The notes: generated by a model from the letters alone, not told the origin. 23,803 bases of DNA from a virus (IMGVR_UViG_3300031784_000199:1-23803), one strand, 5' to 3'. Shown: positions 15,567 to 22,008, counted from the stretch's first letter. Numbers and translations are program-made.

Positions 15567-16607
15567 ATGGATCATTTTGTCGGCATCGACGTATCTCTTG
15601 AAAGCTGCGCCGTTTGTGTCTTGACCCAGTCAGGCACTGTGGCGCGGGAAGCAAAGATCGCCTGCGAACCCGAGGCGCTGATCGCGTTCCTGCGCGAGAT
15701 GGATGTGAGCATCACCGGCATCGGGCTCGAGGCCGGCCCCTTGTCGCAATGGCTGCACCGGCATCTCTGTGCTGCAGGGCTGGAAGCGGTGTTGATGGAG
15801 ACGCGCCAGGTGAAAGGCGCATTGAAGGCCATGCCGATCAAGACTGATCGCCGTGACGCGCTCGGCATCGCGCAGCTGCTCCGCATGGGCTGGTTCCGCC
15901 CGGTACACTGCAAGTCGGTCTCGGCGCAGGAACTCCGGGCGCTGCTCGGGGCGCGCCGGACGCTTCAGAAGTCCATGATCAGCATCGAGTTGTCGATGCG
16001 CGGCATGCTGCGCGGGTTCGGCCTCAAGCTCGGCCAGATTACACGGCGGCGGTTGCCGGAGCGCGCCCGCGAACTGGCGGACGGCAACGAGATGCTGACG
16101 GCGATGGTGACCGCGATGCTGCGCGGCCACGCCGCCCTTCGCAGTGAACTCGCGAAGCTCGAGAACCGGTTGCGCCGGATCGCGCGGGCAGACCGTGTGT
16201 GCCGACTGATGATGACCGTTCCTGGCGTGGGCGCCGTGGTGGCGTTGCAGGTCAAGGCAGGGATCGATGATCCCGCGCGCTTCCGATCCTCGAAGATGGT
16301 CGGCTCGCACTTCGGCCTGACGCCGCGCCGCGAGCAGTCCGGCGAACGCGACGTGGTGGGGGCGATCAGCGCCGCCGGTGACCAGAACGTGCGTACTGCG
16401 CTTTTCCAGGCCGCGACGGTGATGCTCTATCAGTCGCAGACGAAAAGCTGGCTGAAGGCCTGGGGCCTGCAGGTCGCCAAGCGGCGCGGCATGAAACGCG
16501 CCGTCGTGGCCGTCGCCCGCCGCCTTGGCGTCGTCCTGCACCGGATGTGGAGCGACGGCACAACTTTCAGTTTGGCGCATCCGGCGGGCGCCAGCGCAGC
16601 GGCGTGA
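15567..16607 (+). CDS. IS110-family transposase (bridge-RNA-guided recombinase)
   Basis: 346 aa. The N-terminal RuvC-like DEDD domain begins 'MDHFVGIDVSLESCAVCVL' with 'GIGLEAGPLSQWLHRHL' and 'PIKTDRRDALGIAQLLRMGW', giving the acidic residues. The C-terminal Transposase_20 region reads 'MMTVPGVGAVVALQVKAGID', then 'FGLTPRREQSGERDVVG', whose serine is the probable nucleophile. Both domains are intact, so the gene may be active. The start at 15567 follows a GGGGGGAAGAG stretch; an in-frame extension reaching back to 15102 passes through the antisense of TerS and is rejected. It lies upstream of and divergent from the phage late operon. Confidence 0.93.
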   Translation: MDHFVGIDVSLESCAVCVLTQSGTVAREAKIACEPEALIAFLREMDVSITGIGLEAGPLSQWLHRHLCAAGLEAVLMETRQVKGALKAMPIKTDRRDALGIAQLLRMGWFRPVHCKSVSAQELRALLGARRTLQKSMISIELSMRGMLRGFGLKLGQITRRRLPERARELADGNEMLTAMVTAMLRGHAALRSELAKLENRLRRIARADRVCRLMMTVPGVGAVVALQVKAGIDDPARFRSSKMVGSHFGLTPRREQSGERDVVGAISAAGDQNVRTALFQAATVMLYQSQTKSWLKAWGLQVAKRRGMKRAVVAVARRLGVVLHRMWSDGTTFSLAHPAGASAAA

Positions 16608-16956
16608 TGGCGCGAACCCGTACCGGGTAATCCGATCGCCTTCCGCGCGCCAAACCGCCCCTTGAATTGGACCGCAAAGAATCCCGGTCCTCCGATGTCC
16701 CTTCGCCGGGACGCGGTCTCGATGATGCCGTACGTTCGCTGGTGCCGACCGCAAGGTCGAGCACGCCATCAGAGATCGGCACGCGAGATCCTACTGACCA
16801 GGCATGGAGTGGCGGCCCAGCGTCGACCACGGACGGAAGCATGATACCGGCGAAGTGGCTCTGAACACAAACCTTGGGAACGGTCGCTGCGACAGGCAAA
16901 CACCAAGATCACGATCCGCGGCGCACCCACGTCGTGTGCCTTGCCATGCCCGGGTA
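16608..16956 (+). other. Non-coding stretch downstream of the transposase
   Basis: About 350 nt with no credible gene on either strand. It contains ACCCG-TAC-CGGGT (16616-16628) right after the stop codon, a 6-bp stem with an 18-nt loop (16682-16711), a GNRA-capped hairpin (16742-16764) and a 7-bp stem allowing one G-U pair (16920-16926 with 16934-16940). In IS1111-group elements the 3' flank encodes the guide RNA, so this is the second candidate location. Confidence 0.45.
16682..16764 (+). ncRNA. Candidate structured RNA (possible IS110 bridge RNA segment)
   Basis: Two adjacent stem-loops: TCCCGG/CCGGGA closing an 18-nt loop (16682-16687 with 16706-16711), then GTGC-CGACC / GGTCG-A-GCAC closed by a GCAA tetraloop with one bulged A (16742-16764). 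A large open loop plus a GNRA-capped hairpin beside an IS110 transposase recalls bridge RNA architecture. No promoter or homologue was checked. Confidence 0.3.
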
Positions 16957-17001
16957 GAAGTCAAGCATATGATTTTGCTTAGAAAGAAGATGTTTGACTT
17001 C
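16957..17001. promoter_or_regulatory. Inverted repeat upstream of the plus-strand cargo genes
   Basis: GAAGTCAAGCAT (16957-16968) and the inverse of ATGTTTGACTTC (16990-17001) form a 12-bp dyad with one mismatch and a 21-nt spacer, in a markedly AT-rich patch. It overlaps the right-hand 15-bp repeat. It could be an operator/promoter region for the two downstream genes or part of the IS end. Confidence 0.4.
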
Positions 17002-17024
17002 ACTTCTCCCATTACGGAAGCGAA

Positions 17025-17042
17025 CGTCCTTTCAGAAGGACG
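17025..17042 (+). promoter_or_regulatory. Leader hairpin before the 74-aa gene
   Basis: CGTCCTT-TCAG-AAGGACG is a perfect 7-bp stem with a 4-nt loop, ending 26 nt before the ATG at 17069. It probably forms in the mRNA leader; its role is unknown. Confidence 0.4.
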
Positions 17043-17068
17043 ATGCAACTCACCACGGAGCCACCGAA

Positions 17069-17293
17069 ATGACCCGCCGCGCGACCGACAACACGAAAGC
17101 CCTCGACGCCTTCCTTGCCGCCAAGTTCGAGATCGACGCGATGCTGGCACGCCTCGCCGCCCTCAGCGCCGACCACTTCGAGACCAGCCCCGACGAGATC
17201 CACTGGGGGCACGTCGGCACCCTGAATCACTACCGCGCCACGCTGCGCGAGATCACCAACAGCGCCTTCAAGGAAGGCGAACACGCCGAGTGA
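17069..17293 (+). CDS. Small conserved hypothetical protein upstream of DUF3489
   Basis: 74 aa, 'MTRRATDNTKALDAFLAAKFEIDAML...' and ending 'ITNSAFKEGEHAE'. It is largely helical and acidic, with 'DEIHWGHVGTLNHYRATLREI' in the second half. Proteins of this kind precede DUF3489 genes in alphaproteobacterial genomes and mobile regions, as I remember. The start at 17069 was chosen over 16994 because the protein-like sequence begins there and the longer version would be translated through the leader hairpin. No function is recognised. It is plus strand, opposite to the phage operons, and lies 89 nt upstream of the DUF3489 gene. Confidence 0.65.
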   Translation: MTRRATDNTKALDAFLAAKFEIDAMLARLAALSADHFETSPDEIHWGHVGTLNHYRATLREITNSAFKEGEHAE

Positions 17294-17382
17294 GACGACC
17301 CACTCCCGGTCCCGCCCGCCGACTGGCGGGCTTGGCCTCGTAGAAGGGCTTGCATCCCGCGCGCCCCGACACGGAGACGACG

Positions 17383-17955
17383 ATGACCCAGCTTACCGAC
17401 ACCCAAGCCCTGATCCTGAGCGCCGCCGCCAAGCGGCCAGCGCGCATCGCCCTGCCGCTGCCCGAAAGCCTGCGCGGCGGTGCCGCCGCCAAGGTGGTCG
17501 GCGCGATGATCGCCAAGGGCCTGCTGCAGGAGGTCGACGCCGACCTGCGCAAGGGCGAACCCATGTGGCGCGAAACCGGCGACGGCCACGGTGTCACGCT
17601 TGTCGCCACCGACGCGGGCCTCGCCGCCATCGGCATCGAGCCGGACAACGCGAACACCGCGCCTGAAGGCGCGGCGGACAAGCCGACCGAGGAAGCCGCG
17701 CCCGACACCCCCGCCAAACCCGACGCCGCGCCCAAGCCGCGTACGCCGCGCGAGGGCACCAAGCAAGCCAAGCTGATCGCCATGTTGCGCGCGCCGGACG
17801 GCGCAACCATCGAGGAGATCACGGTTGCCCTCGAATGGGCAGCTCACACGGTGAGGGGCGCGATGGCCGGAGCGCTGAGGAAGAAACTCGGACTCGAAGT
17901 GACTTCGGAGAAGGTCGAAGGGCGCGGAAGGATCTACAGACTGCCCGCTGCCTGA
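17383..17955 (+). CDS. DUF3489-domain protein
   Basis: 190 aa. The N-terminal half ('MTQLTDTQALILSAAAKRP..', 'LPLPESLRGGAAAKVVGAMIAKGLL') has winged-helix character, a Pro/Ala-rich linker (about 85-125) follows, and the C-terminal 'GTKQAKLIAMLRAPDGATIEEIT' then 'W..HTVRGAMAGALRKKLGL' is the DUF3489 domain, a second probable helix-turn-helix. It may be a DNA-binding regulator. The start at 17383 (GACGATG) is preferred over the 17350 in-frame start. An intrinsic terminator follows. DUF3489 genes are common in alphaproteobacterial mobile regions, often near recombinases; none is visible here. Confidence 0.8.
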   Translation: MTQLTDTQALILSAAAKRPARIALPLPESLRGGAAAKVVGAMIAKGLLQEVDADLRKGEPMWRETGDGHGVTLVATDAGLAAIGIEPDNANTAPEGAADKPTEEAAPDTPAKPDAAPKPRTPREGTKQAKLIAMLRAPDGATIEEITVALEWAAHTVRGAMAGALRKKLGLEVTSEKVEGRGRIYRLPAA

Positions 17956-17980
17956 TCGGTTTGCCGCCGAAGACTCCATT

Positions 17981-18010
17981 GCCGCCGTCCCATCAGGGGC
18001 GGCGCTTTTT
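17981..18010 (+). terminator. Intrinsic terminator of the DUF3489 operon
   Basis: GCCGCC (17981-17986) pairs with GGCGGC (17998-18003), followed by five T residues (18006-18010). It ends plus-strand transcription just before it would run antisense into the early operon. In the minus direction no T-run follows, so it acts one way. Confidence 0.75.
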
Positions 18011-18204
18011 CATTGCATCGACAGCAGATCGCGCGCCGCCGCCTGCAGGATGTCCTGCGCCATCCGGGGCTCGCAAGTATAGATGCCGCCCGGCTCAGGT
18101 TCGCCGACATTGTCCTCGAACCATTGCCGACCCTCGTCCGAGATTGGACGCAGGACCACGATGGTCCCGTGGTTGTTGATCTCGATGTGTTGCCAGTCGG
18201 ACAT
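18010..18204 (-). CDS. Small phage protein of unknown function
   Basis: 64 aa, 'MSDWQHIEINNHGTIVVLRPIS' and ending 'AQDILQAAARDLLSMQ'. The composition is well-balanced and acidic; the stretch 'DEGRQWFEDNVGEPEPGG' looks like a genuine compact protein. It is the last gene of the early minus-strand operon, ending within the T-run of the opposing terminator. No family is recognised and the Shine-Dalgarno sequence is weak. Confidence 0.6.
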   Translation of the reverse strand: MSDWQHIEINNHGTIVVLRPISDEGRQWFEDNVGEPEPGGIYTCEPRMAQDILQAAARDLLSMQ

Positions 18205-18245
18205 GTGCCAAGGCTAGCATCCGTCGCCCGGCACCGCCAGCGGGG

Positions 18246-18461
18246 TCAGGAGCGACGCCATCTTTCGAACAGCCGCCGCAGGACGTAGGATCGCGCTATG
18301 CTCACGACGGTGAACACCGCGCCCATCTTGAGGTTCTGCGCCAGCGTCGTGTGCAGCCCGAAGACCGGGAAGATCAGGATCTGCGTCACGACTGCGACAC
18401 CGTAGCCGACGATCACGTTGGCGACGGCTTCGACCAGCGACATGAGACGGGACTGCTTCAT
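18246..18461 (-). CDS. DUF7220-family small membrane protein
   Basis: 71 aa with two probable membrane segments: 'VEAVANVIVGYGVAVVTQIL' (about residues 10-29) and 'NLKMGAVFTVVSIARSYVL' (about 43-61), and an arginine-rich end ('RRLFERWRRS'). The N-terminal 'MKQSRLMSLVEAVANVIVGYG' is the signature I associate with DUF7220 proteins of alphaproteobacterial phages. The start overlaps the stop of the second reading frame of the methyltransferase locus by ATGA and lies 9 nt after the methyltransferase stop. Its function is unknown. Confidence 0.75.
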   Translation of the reverse strand: MKQSRLMSLVEAVANVIVGYGVAVVTQILIFPVFGLHTTLAQNLKMGAVFTVVSIARSYVLRRLFERWRRS

Positions 18462-19030
18462 GCCGTCACCTCATCCGTCGGCAAACAGTTCAGCTGCCAG
18501 AGTTCTGAGCGCATGCGCCGCAACCAGGGGGACCACGCCGTTGCCACAGAGGCGAAGCCGGTCCACCCGGTGGGCCAGCCCATCAGCGCCTCGACGAACA
18601 GCGGGTTCAAGGTCCGGCGCACATCGGAGGTATCGCTCCCAGCCATCTGCGTCGCCAGGACCTGGCGGCCAAGCAGGCCGTTCACCGGTGTGTTCGCCAG
18701 TGTCGTCGCCCCGTCCTTGTGATCGCGCGCCGTCGGGGTCATCCACATCCCCGCCGCATGGGTCAGATCGGCCGACCGCCGATTGCCCGCGCTCGGCTTG
18801 CAGCCATCGTTCGCCATCGGCGTTGGCCAGTCGCGCGCCATCCGGTCCAGACCCTTCTCTTCCTTCCGCTCGCCGCCCCGACTGCGGAAACTGTCGATCT
18901 GAGGCGTCGGCCATAGGGCTGCCGTCGTCGCCAGGTTCATCCCGTGCTGGCCCGCTTCCTGCGACGGTGTGGGTTTGGTCTGCCGGTTCTCGTTGGCGCT
19001 CGCCCTCGGCGTGGGCCATAGGCGCATCAT
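18458..19030 (-). CDS. Possible overlapping gene in the methyltransferase 3' half ('WPTP'-repeat frame)
   Basis: A second open frame on the same strand as the cytosine methyltransferase. From about 19095 it reads a repeated motif: 'SWPTPRA', 'LWPTPRA', 'LWPTPQI', 'DWPTPMAND', 'MWMTPTARDHKDG', then 'LNPLFVEALMGWPTGWTGF'. That string matches a family I recall from phage methyltransferase loci. A candidate start is the ATG at 19030 (190 aa); the frame itself is open from 19657. Its stop overlaps the next gene's start (ATGA), whereas the methyltransferase stop lies 9 nt away. Either this is a truly dual-coded segment, or homologues use one frame or the other. In GC-rich DNA long shadow frames are common, hence the low confidence. 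Confidence 0.35.
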   Translation of the reverse strand: MMRLWPTPRASANENRQTKPTPSQEAGQHGMNLATTAALWPTPQIDSFRSRGGERKEEKGLDRMARDWPTPMANDGCKPSAGNRRSADLTHAAGMWMTPTARDHKDGATTLANTPVNGLLGRQVLATQMAGSDTSDVRRTLNPLFVEALMGWPTGWTGFASVATAWSPWLRRMRSELWQLNCLPTDEVTA

Positions 19031-19700
19031 TTCCGTCCGGTTCCCGCCACTCGAGCGGGTGCCAGAGCAGGCGCGCGGGGTCGGCCAGCTCGTCCCCCTC
19101 CCGGATGGCAAGGATGAAGAGCCGCTCACGCTTGTGGGGGGCGCCGACTTCCGCCGCCGTGAAGAGGCCTGCCGCAAGGCGGTAGCCCATGCCGACCAGT
19201 CCTGCGGCGACTTCGGGGAAGCCGAGGCGGAGATGATGGGCGACGTTTTCGAGGAAGACGAAGGGCGGCCCGACCTCGCCGATGATGCGGGCGACATGCG
19301 GCCAGAGATGGCGTGGGTCGTCAGCGCCCCTGCGCTTGCCCGCGACGCTGAACGGCTGGCACGGATAGCCCGCAGTGACGATGTCCACCGCGCCGCGCCA
19401 CGGGCGGCCGTCGAAGGTTCCAACGTCGTCCCAGACAACAGCCTGATCCAGGGACGCGTCTTCCATCCGCGCCACGAGAGTGGCTGCGGCGTAGGTTTCC
19501 CGTTCGACATGGCCCACAGCACGATATCCGGGGGTGGCGATGGCAAGCCCGAGGTCGAGTCCGCCCGCGCCGGAACAGAGAGAGAGGCCGAAGAGGCATG
19601 CGTCTCCGGCTCCGGAAGCATGCCCGGAGGAAGGTAAAGCCAGGTCATGCATGTCACGCGGCAGGTTCGGGTTGGGTTTCTTCAGGCGCGGCCGGGGCAT
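18471..19700 (-). CDS. DNA (cytosine-5) methyltransferase
   Basis: 409 aa. Motif I is 'LSLCSGAGGLDLGL' (about residues 39-52), motif IV 'AGYPCQPFSVAGKRRG' with catalytic Cys114, motif VI 'LENV' (150-153), motif VIII 'KRERLFILA' (about 190-198), and the late motif 'LCGNGVVPLVAAHALRTL' lies near the C-terminus. The target-recognition region (about 205-375) is odd: low-complexity, with repeated 'LADP', 'MADA', 'LANADGERW' units that also read as another repeat in the +1 frame. It probably methylates phage DNA against host restriction. The start at 19700 has GAGAGG 7 nt upstream; an alternative ATG at 19652 sits just after the upstream stop. The chosen start overlaps the upstream methylase by 47 nt. 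Confidence 0.88.
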   Translation of the reverse strand: MPRPRLKKPNPNLPRDMHDLALPSSGHASGAGDACLFGLSLCSGAGGLDLGLAIATPGYRAVGHVERETYAAATLVARMEDASLDQAVVWDDVGTFDGRPWRGAVDIVTAGYPCQPFSVAGKRRGADDPRHLWPHVARIIGEVGPPFVFLENVAHHLRLGFPEVAAGLVGMGYRLAAGLFTAAEVGAPHKRERLFILAIREGDELADPARLLWHPLEWREPDGNDAPMAHAEGERQREPADQTHTVAGSGPARDEPGDDGSPMADASDRQFPQSGRRAEGREGSGPDGARLANADGERWLQAERGQSAVGRSDPCGGDVDDPDGARSQGRGDDTGEHTGERPAWPPGPGDADGWERYLRCAPDLEPAVRRGADGLAHRVDRLRLCGNGVVPLVAAHALRTLAAELFADG

Positions 19701-20997
19701 CCCCCAGCCTCTCTGTTCTCACCAGTGCGAAGGTCCGGCCATCGCCATCGAGGATTGCTTCGCGCCCTGTGTCGGCTTGCCAGCGTTCGACGGCCACATC
19801 GATGTAAGCCGGGCTGATTTCCATCGCGAACACGCGGCGGCCATTGGCCTCGCCCGCCATGATCTGTGAACCGGAGCCCGAGAATGGCTCGTAGCAGAGG
19901 CCACCCCGGGCCACATGCTGGCGCATCGGGATCCCGAAGGCGTCGAGCGGCTTCGGCGTCGGATGGTCGGGCCGGTCGTCCTTGGCAAAGCTGGGCAGCG
20001 CCCATGTCGACGGCAGCGTTTCCTCGGCCACCTTCGGCGGCCGGTTCGGGCGGCGCCAGCCCATGAAACAGGGCTCGTGCTTCCAGAGGTAGTGGGACCG
20101 GGTCAGGACGCCGCGGTCCTTCACCCAGATGATCTGCTGGTGCACGAAGGCCCCGGCCTTTTCCCAGCACGCTTCCAGCATCGCCTGGCGACGCGAGGCG
20201 TGCCAGCAATACCACGCGGCGTTTTCTGCAATTGCTTCCGCCACGGCGGCAGAAATGAAGCCGTCGTAAAGCTCGGCCCCCTGCGAACTGTCGTCCCAGG
20301 TCGTGCCATAGGAGGCCGACCAGTCCTTGTTTCGAGTCGGATGGTTCGAACCGTCATAGTCGACGAGGTATGGCGGGTCGGTTGCAAACAGGATCGCCCG
20401 CTCGCCATTCATCAGGCGGCGCACGTCAGCAGCGCTGGTGCTGTCGCCACAGAGCAACCGATGTTCGCCGAGGATCCACAGATCGCCGGTCCGCGACGCC
20501 GGGTTGCGCGGCGGTTCGGGGATGGTCACCGGAGGCACCGAGCCCCCGGTGCCACCTTCTTGCCCGTCCCCCTCAGGAACGTAGGCCAGCAGCTTGTCCA
20601 ACTCGCCGTCGGAGAAGCCGACGAGCGACAGGTCGAAATCCTCAGCCAGCAGGTCGTTCAGTTCCGCAGACAAAAGCGCCTCGTCCCAGGTGCCGAGTTC
20701 CGTCAGCTTGTTGTCGGCAATGCGATAGGCCCGCCGCTGCGCCTCGGTCAGATGCCCGAGCACGATCACAGGCGCTTCGGTCAACCCAAGCTGCGTTGCG
20801 GCCAGCACCCGGCCATGACCCGCGATCAACTCGCCGTCCTCTCCCACGAGGCACGGCACGGTCCAGCCGAACTCGGCCATGCTGGCGGCAATCTTCGCGA
20901 CCTGGTCCGCGCCATGCGCCTTGGCATTGCGGGCGTAGGGCTGGAGCTTGGCCAGCGGCCACATCTCGATCCGATCCGGGGCAAAGCTCAGCGTCAT
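19654..20997 (-). CDS. ParB-domain / DNA N6- or N4-methyltransferase fusion
   Basis: 447 aa. An N-terminal ParB-like nuclease/partition fold ('MWPLAKLQPYARNAKAHG', 'VPCLVGEDGELIAGHGRVLAA') occupies about residues 1-100. A methyltransferase follows, with motif IV 'TDPPY' (206-210) before motif I 'FSGSGSQIM' (372-380), i.e. the beta-class order, and 'HPTPKP' (345-350). It would methylate adenine N6 or cytosine N4 in phage or host DNA. Such ParB-fused methylases are common in alphaproteobacterial prophages. No restriction enzyme is present, so it is a solitary methylase, probably for self-protection or regulation. The start at 20997 was preferred over 21105, whose extra residues lie in the repeat region. 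Confidence 0.88.
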   Translation of the reverse strand: MTLSFAPDRIEMWPLAKLQPYARNAKAHGADQVAKIAASMAEFGWTVPCLVGEDGELIAGHGRVLAATQLGLTEAPVIVLGHLTEAQRRAYRIADNKLTELGTWDEALLSAELNDLLAEDFDLSLVGFSDGELDKLLAYVPEGDGQEGGTGGSVPPVTIPEPPRNPASRTGDLWILGEHRLLCGDSTSAADVRRLMNGERAILFATDPPYLVDYDGSNHPTRNKDWSASYGTTWDDSSQGAELYDGFISAAVAEAIAENAAWYCWHASRRQAMLEACWEKAGAFVHQQIIWVKDRGVLTRSHYLWKHEPCFMGWRRPNRPPKVAEETLPSTWALPSFAKDDRPDHPTPKPLDAFGIPMRQHVARGGLCYEPFSGSGSQIMAGEANGRRVFAMEISPAYIDVAVERWQADTGREAILDGDGRTFALVRTERLGDAPAAPEETQPEPAA

Positions 20998-21032
20998 CAG
21001 CGGGTCATTCCTTGGATCAAGGTGGATACCCC

Positions 21033-21299
21033 TGGCTTCCGGACTCCGGGGTCCAGACTGGACTCCACGCAGGGTCCAGTGGCCACCGGGGGTGTCCAGC
21101 TTCAAGGGTTTGAATTTGCAGTGTTTCAGGCGAATTCAGGCGGTGCTGGCTTCCGGGTGGCTTCCCAAAAATCCGGCCCTGTCGCTAGCGATGTGCCGCG
21201 CTTCGCCCGCCAGCATACGAATATGGCCAGGAAGGAACCAGAAATCAGTGGGTTAGCGGGATGGACCCCGGCTGGACCTTCTCTGGACCCCGGAAGCCA
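21033..21299. repeat. Cluster of short direct and inverted repeats (possible origin or operator array)
   Basis: GGTCCAG occurs at 21050-21056 and 21073-21079 (GTCCAG again at 21094-21099) and in inverse form CTGGACC at 21272-21278 and 21283-21289. TGGCTTCC occurs at 21033, 21147 and 21158, and inverted at 21292-21299. The outer ends form an 11-bp perfect inverted repeat: CCGGGGTCCAG (21046-21056) with CTGGACCCCGG (21283-21293). The function is unknown; iterons, an operator array or a small mobile element are the options. Confidence 0.6.
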
Positions 21300-21324
21300 A
21301 CCGGAAATCCAGCCGCATCCGCCC

Positions 21325-21365
21325 AAAAGCAAAGGGGAGAGCGAACCCTTCGGCGCACTCTCCCC
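21325..21365 (-). terminator. Intrinsic terminator after the DUF6362 gene
   Basis: On the minus strand GGGGAGAG (21365-21358) pairs with CTCTCCCC (21341-21334), enclosing a smaller CGAA/TTCG stem, and is followed by TTTGCTTTT (21333-21325). It lies about 70 nt after the DUF6362 stop and would end the replication transcript before the methylase genes. Confidence 0.75.
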
Positions 21366-21437
21366 ATCTTGCCTTCGGAATAGCACGAACATGTTGCAGA
21401 TGTCGAAGGGAAAAGTGTTGCAACACATTGGAGTCGC

Positions 21438-21815
21438 TCACGCATTCAGTCGCGCCGCGATCTTGGTCAGCGCCAGCTGCCAGCGTCGCCATGCCGTCGT
21501 CCGGTCGCAGCCCATCTCGCCGCTGATCTGCTTCCATGGGATGCGGGCCGCGCGCGACCAGACGAGCTTGCGCTCGGCCTCCTCGATCCAAAGCACCCAG
21601 TCCGAGGTCTGCTCCAGCCGGGTGATGGCTGCGGCCGATGGCCAGACCCGCATGGGCTCGGGCTCCATCTCGGCGATCTCGCGGCTGGTGCGAACGATCT
21701 GCGGCCAGGCGTTGAAGAACCCCTGCGCCTTTATCGGTGGCAGCTTGCGCAGCGTGCGGAACGCCTCCTCGAAATGATCGGCCACGCAATCGGCCGTCCA
21801 GATGCGGTCAGCCAT
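21438..21815 (-). CDS. DUF6362-family helix-turn-helix protein
   Basis: 125 aa. The conserved N-terminus 'MADRIWTADCVADHFEEAFRTL', a central 'RVWPSAAAITRLEQTSDWVLWI' and the C-terminal 'RIPWKQISGEMGCDRTTAWRRW' with 'ALTKIAARLN' fit the DUF6362 family, the last part being a probable DNA-binding helix-turn-helix. The start at 21815 has a perfect AAAGGAGG 6 nt upstream, which decides against the 21863 start. It overlaps the previous gene by 8 nt. It could be a regulator of the late or methylase operon; the role is inferred only from the domain. Confidence 0.85.
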   Translation of the reverse strand: MADRIWTADCVADHFEEAFRTLRKLPPIKAQGFFNAWPQIVRTSREIAEMEPEPMRVWPSAAAITRLEQTSDWVLWIEEAERKLVWSRAARIPWKQISGEMGCDRTTAWRRWQLALTKIAARLNA

Positions 21816-22008
21816 GGCGAACCTCCTTTCCCATCGGGCGACGCCCGTAAAGCTTCTCGCCAAGCTGGCGCACCAGTTCGCGTTCGGGCCAGGTCAGCCG
21901 CTGATCGTCGGCCGATACCGCCAGCACGCCCTGGTCGTGCCAGCCCTCGCGCTTGACCTGATCGGGGTCGCGACGCTGGCCGCCATAGCCGTGTGGATGC
22001 CACCTCAT
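21808..22008 (-). CDS. Small conserved phage protein (66 aa)
   Basis: Begins 'MRWHPHGYGGQRRDPDQVKREG' and continues 'WHDQGVLAVSADDQRLTWPERELVRQLGEKLYG', which has protein-like character with a helical second half. The start at 22008 overlaps the RuvC stop by 4 nt (ATGA) and its end overlaps the DUF6362 start by 8 nt, so it is embedded in a coupled operon. A longer version starting at 22206 is a shadow of the RuvC gene. No function is recognised. Confidence 0.65.
   Translation of the reverse strand: MRWHPHGYGGQRRDPDQVKREGWHDQGVLAVSADDQRLTWPERELVRQLGEKLYGRRPMGKEVRHG

Larger units (their letters stand above)
15397..16977 (+). mobile_element. IS110-family insertion element (boundaries tentative)
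   Basis: The core is the transposase at 15567-16607. The boundaries given are a 15-bp inverted repeat with one mismatch: CAAAAACATATGCTT (15397-15411) and, inverted, AAGCATATGATTTTG (16963-16977). The span of about 1.58 kb is compatible with IS110/IS1111 elements. IS110 proper lacks terminal repeats while the IS1111 group has sub-terminal ones. Alternatively these repeats are twin operators of the divergent flanking genes and the real ends lie further inside. Confidence 0.5.
20998..21437. other. 440-nt intergenic region with repeats and a terminator
   Basis: No convincing gene on either strand: a minus-strand frame at 21126-21428 is crossed by the terminator and looks unlike a protein. The region holds the repeat cluster (21033-21299) and an intrinsic terminator (21325-21365). 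It should also contain the promoter for the methylase/early operon, but no clear -35/-10 pair was found. Confidence 0.6.

Noticed and set aside
18458-19657. The full 399-aa alternative frame over the methyltransferase
   Set aside because: The first half is Ser/Arg/Pro-rich shadow sequence, while the methyltransferase motifs are in the other frame. Only the last part (about 19095-18458) was kept as a candidate.
21126-21428. 100-aa minus-strand frame in the 440-nt gap
   Set aside because: The intrinsic terminator hairpin lies inside it, it lacks a ribosome binding site, and its composition is not protein-like.
19915-21777. 620-aa plus-strand open frame
   Set aside because: It is antisense to the ParB-methylase and DUF6362 genes and crosses the repeat region and terminator; no family features.
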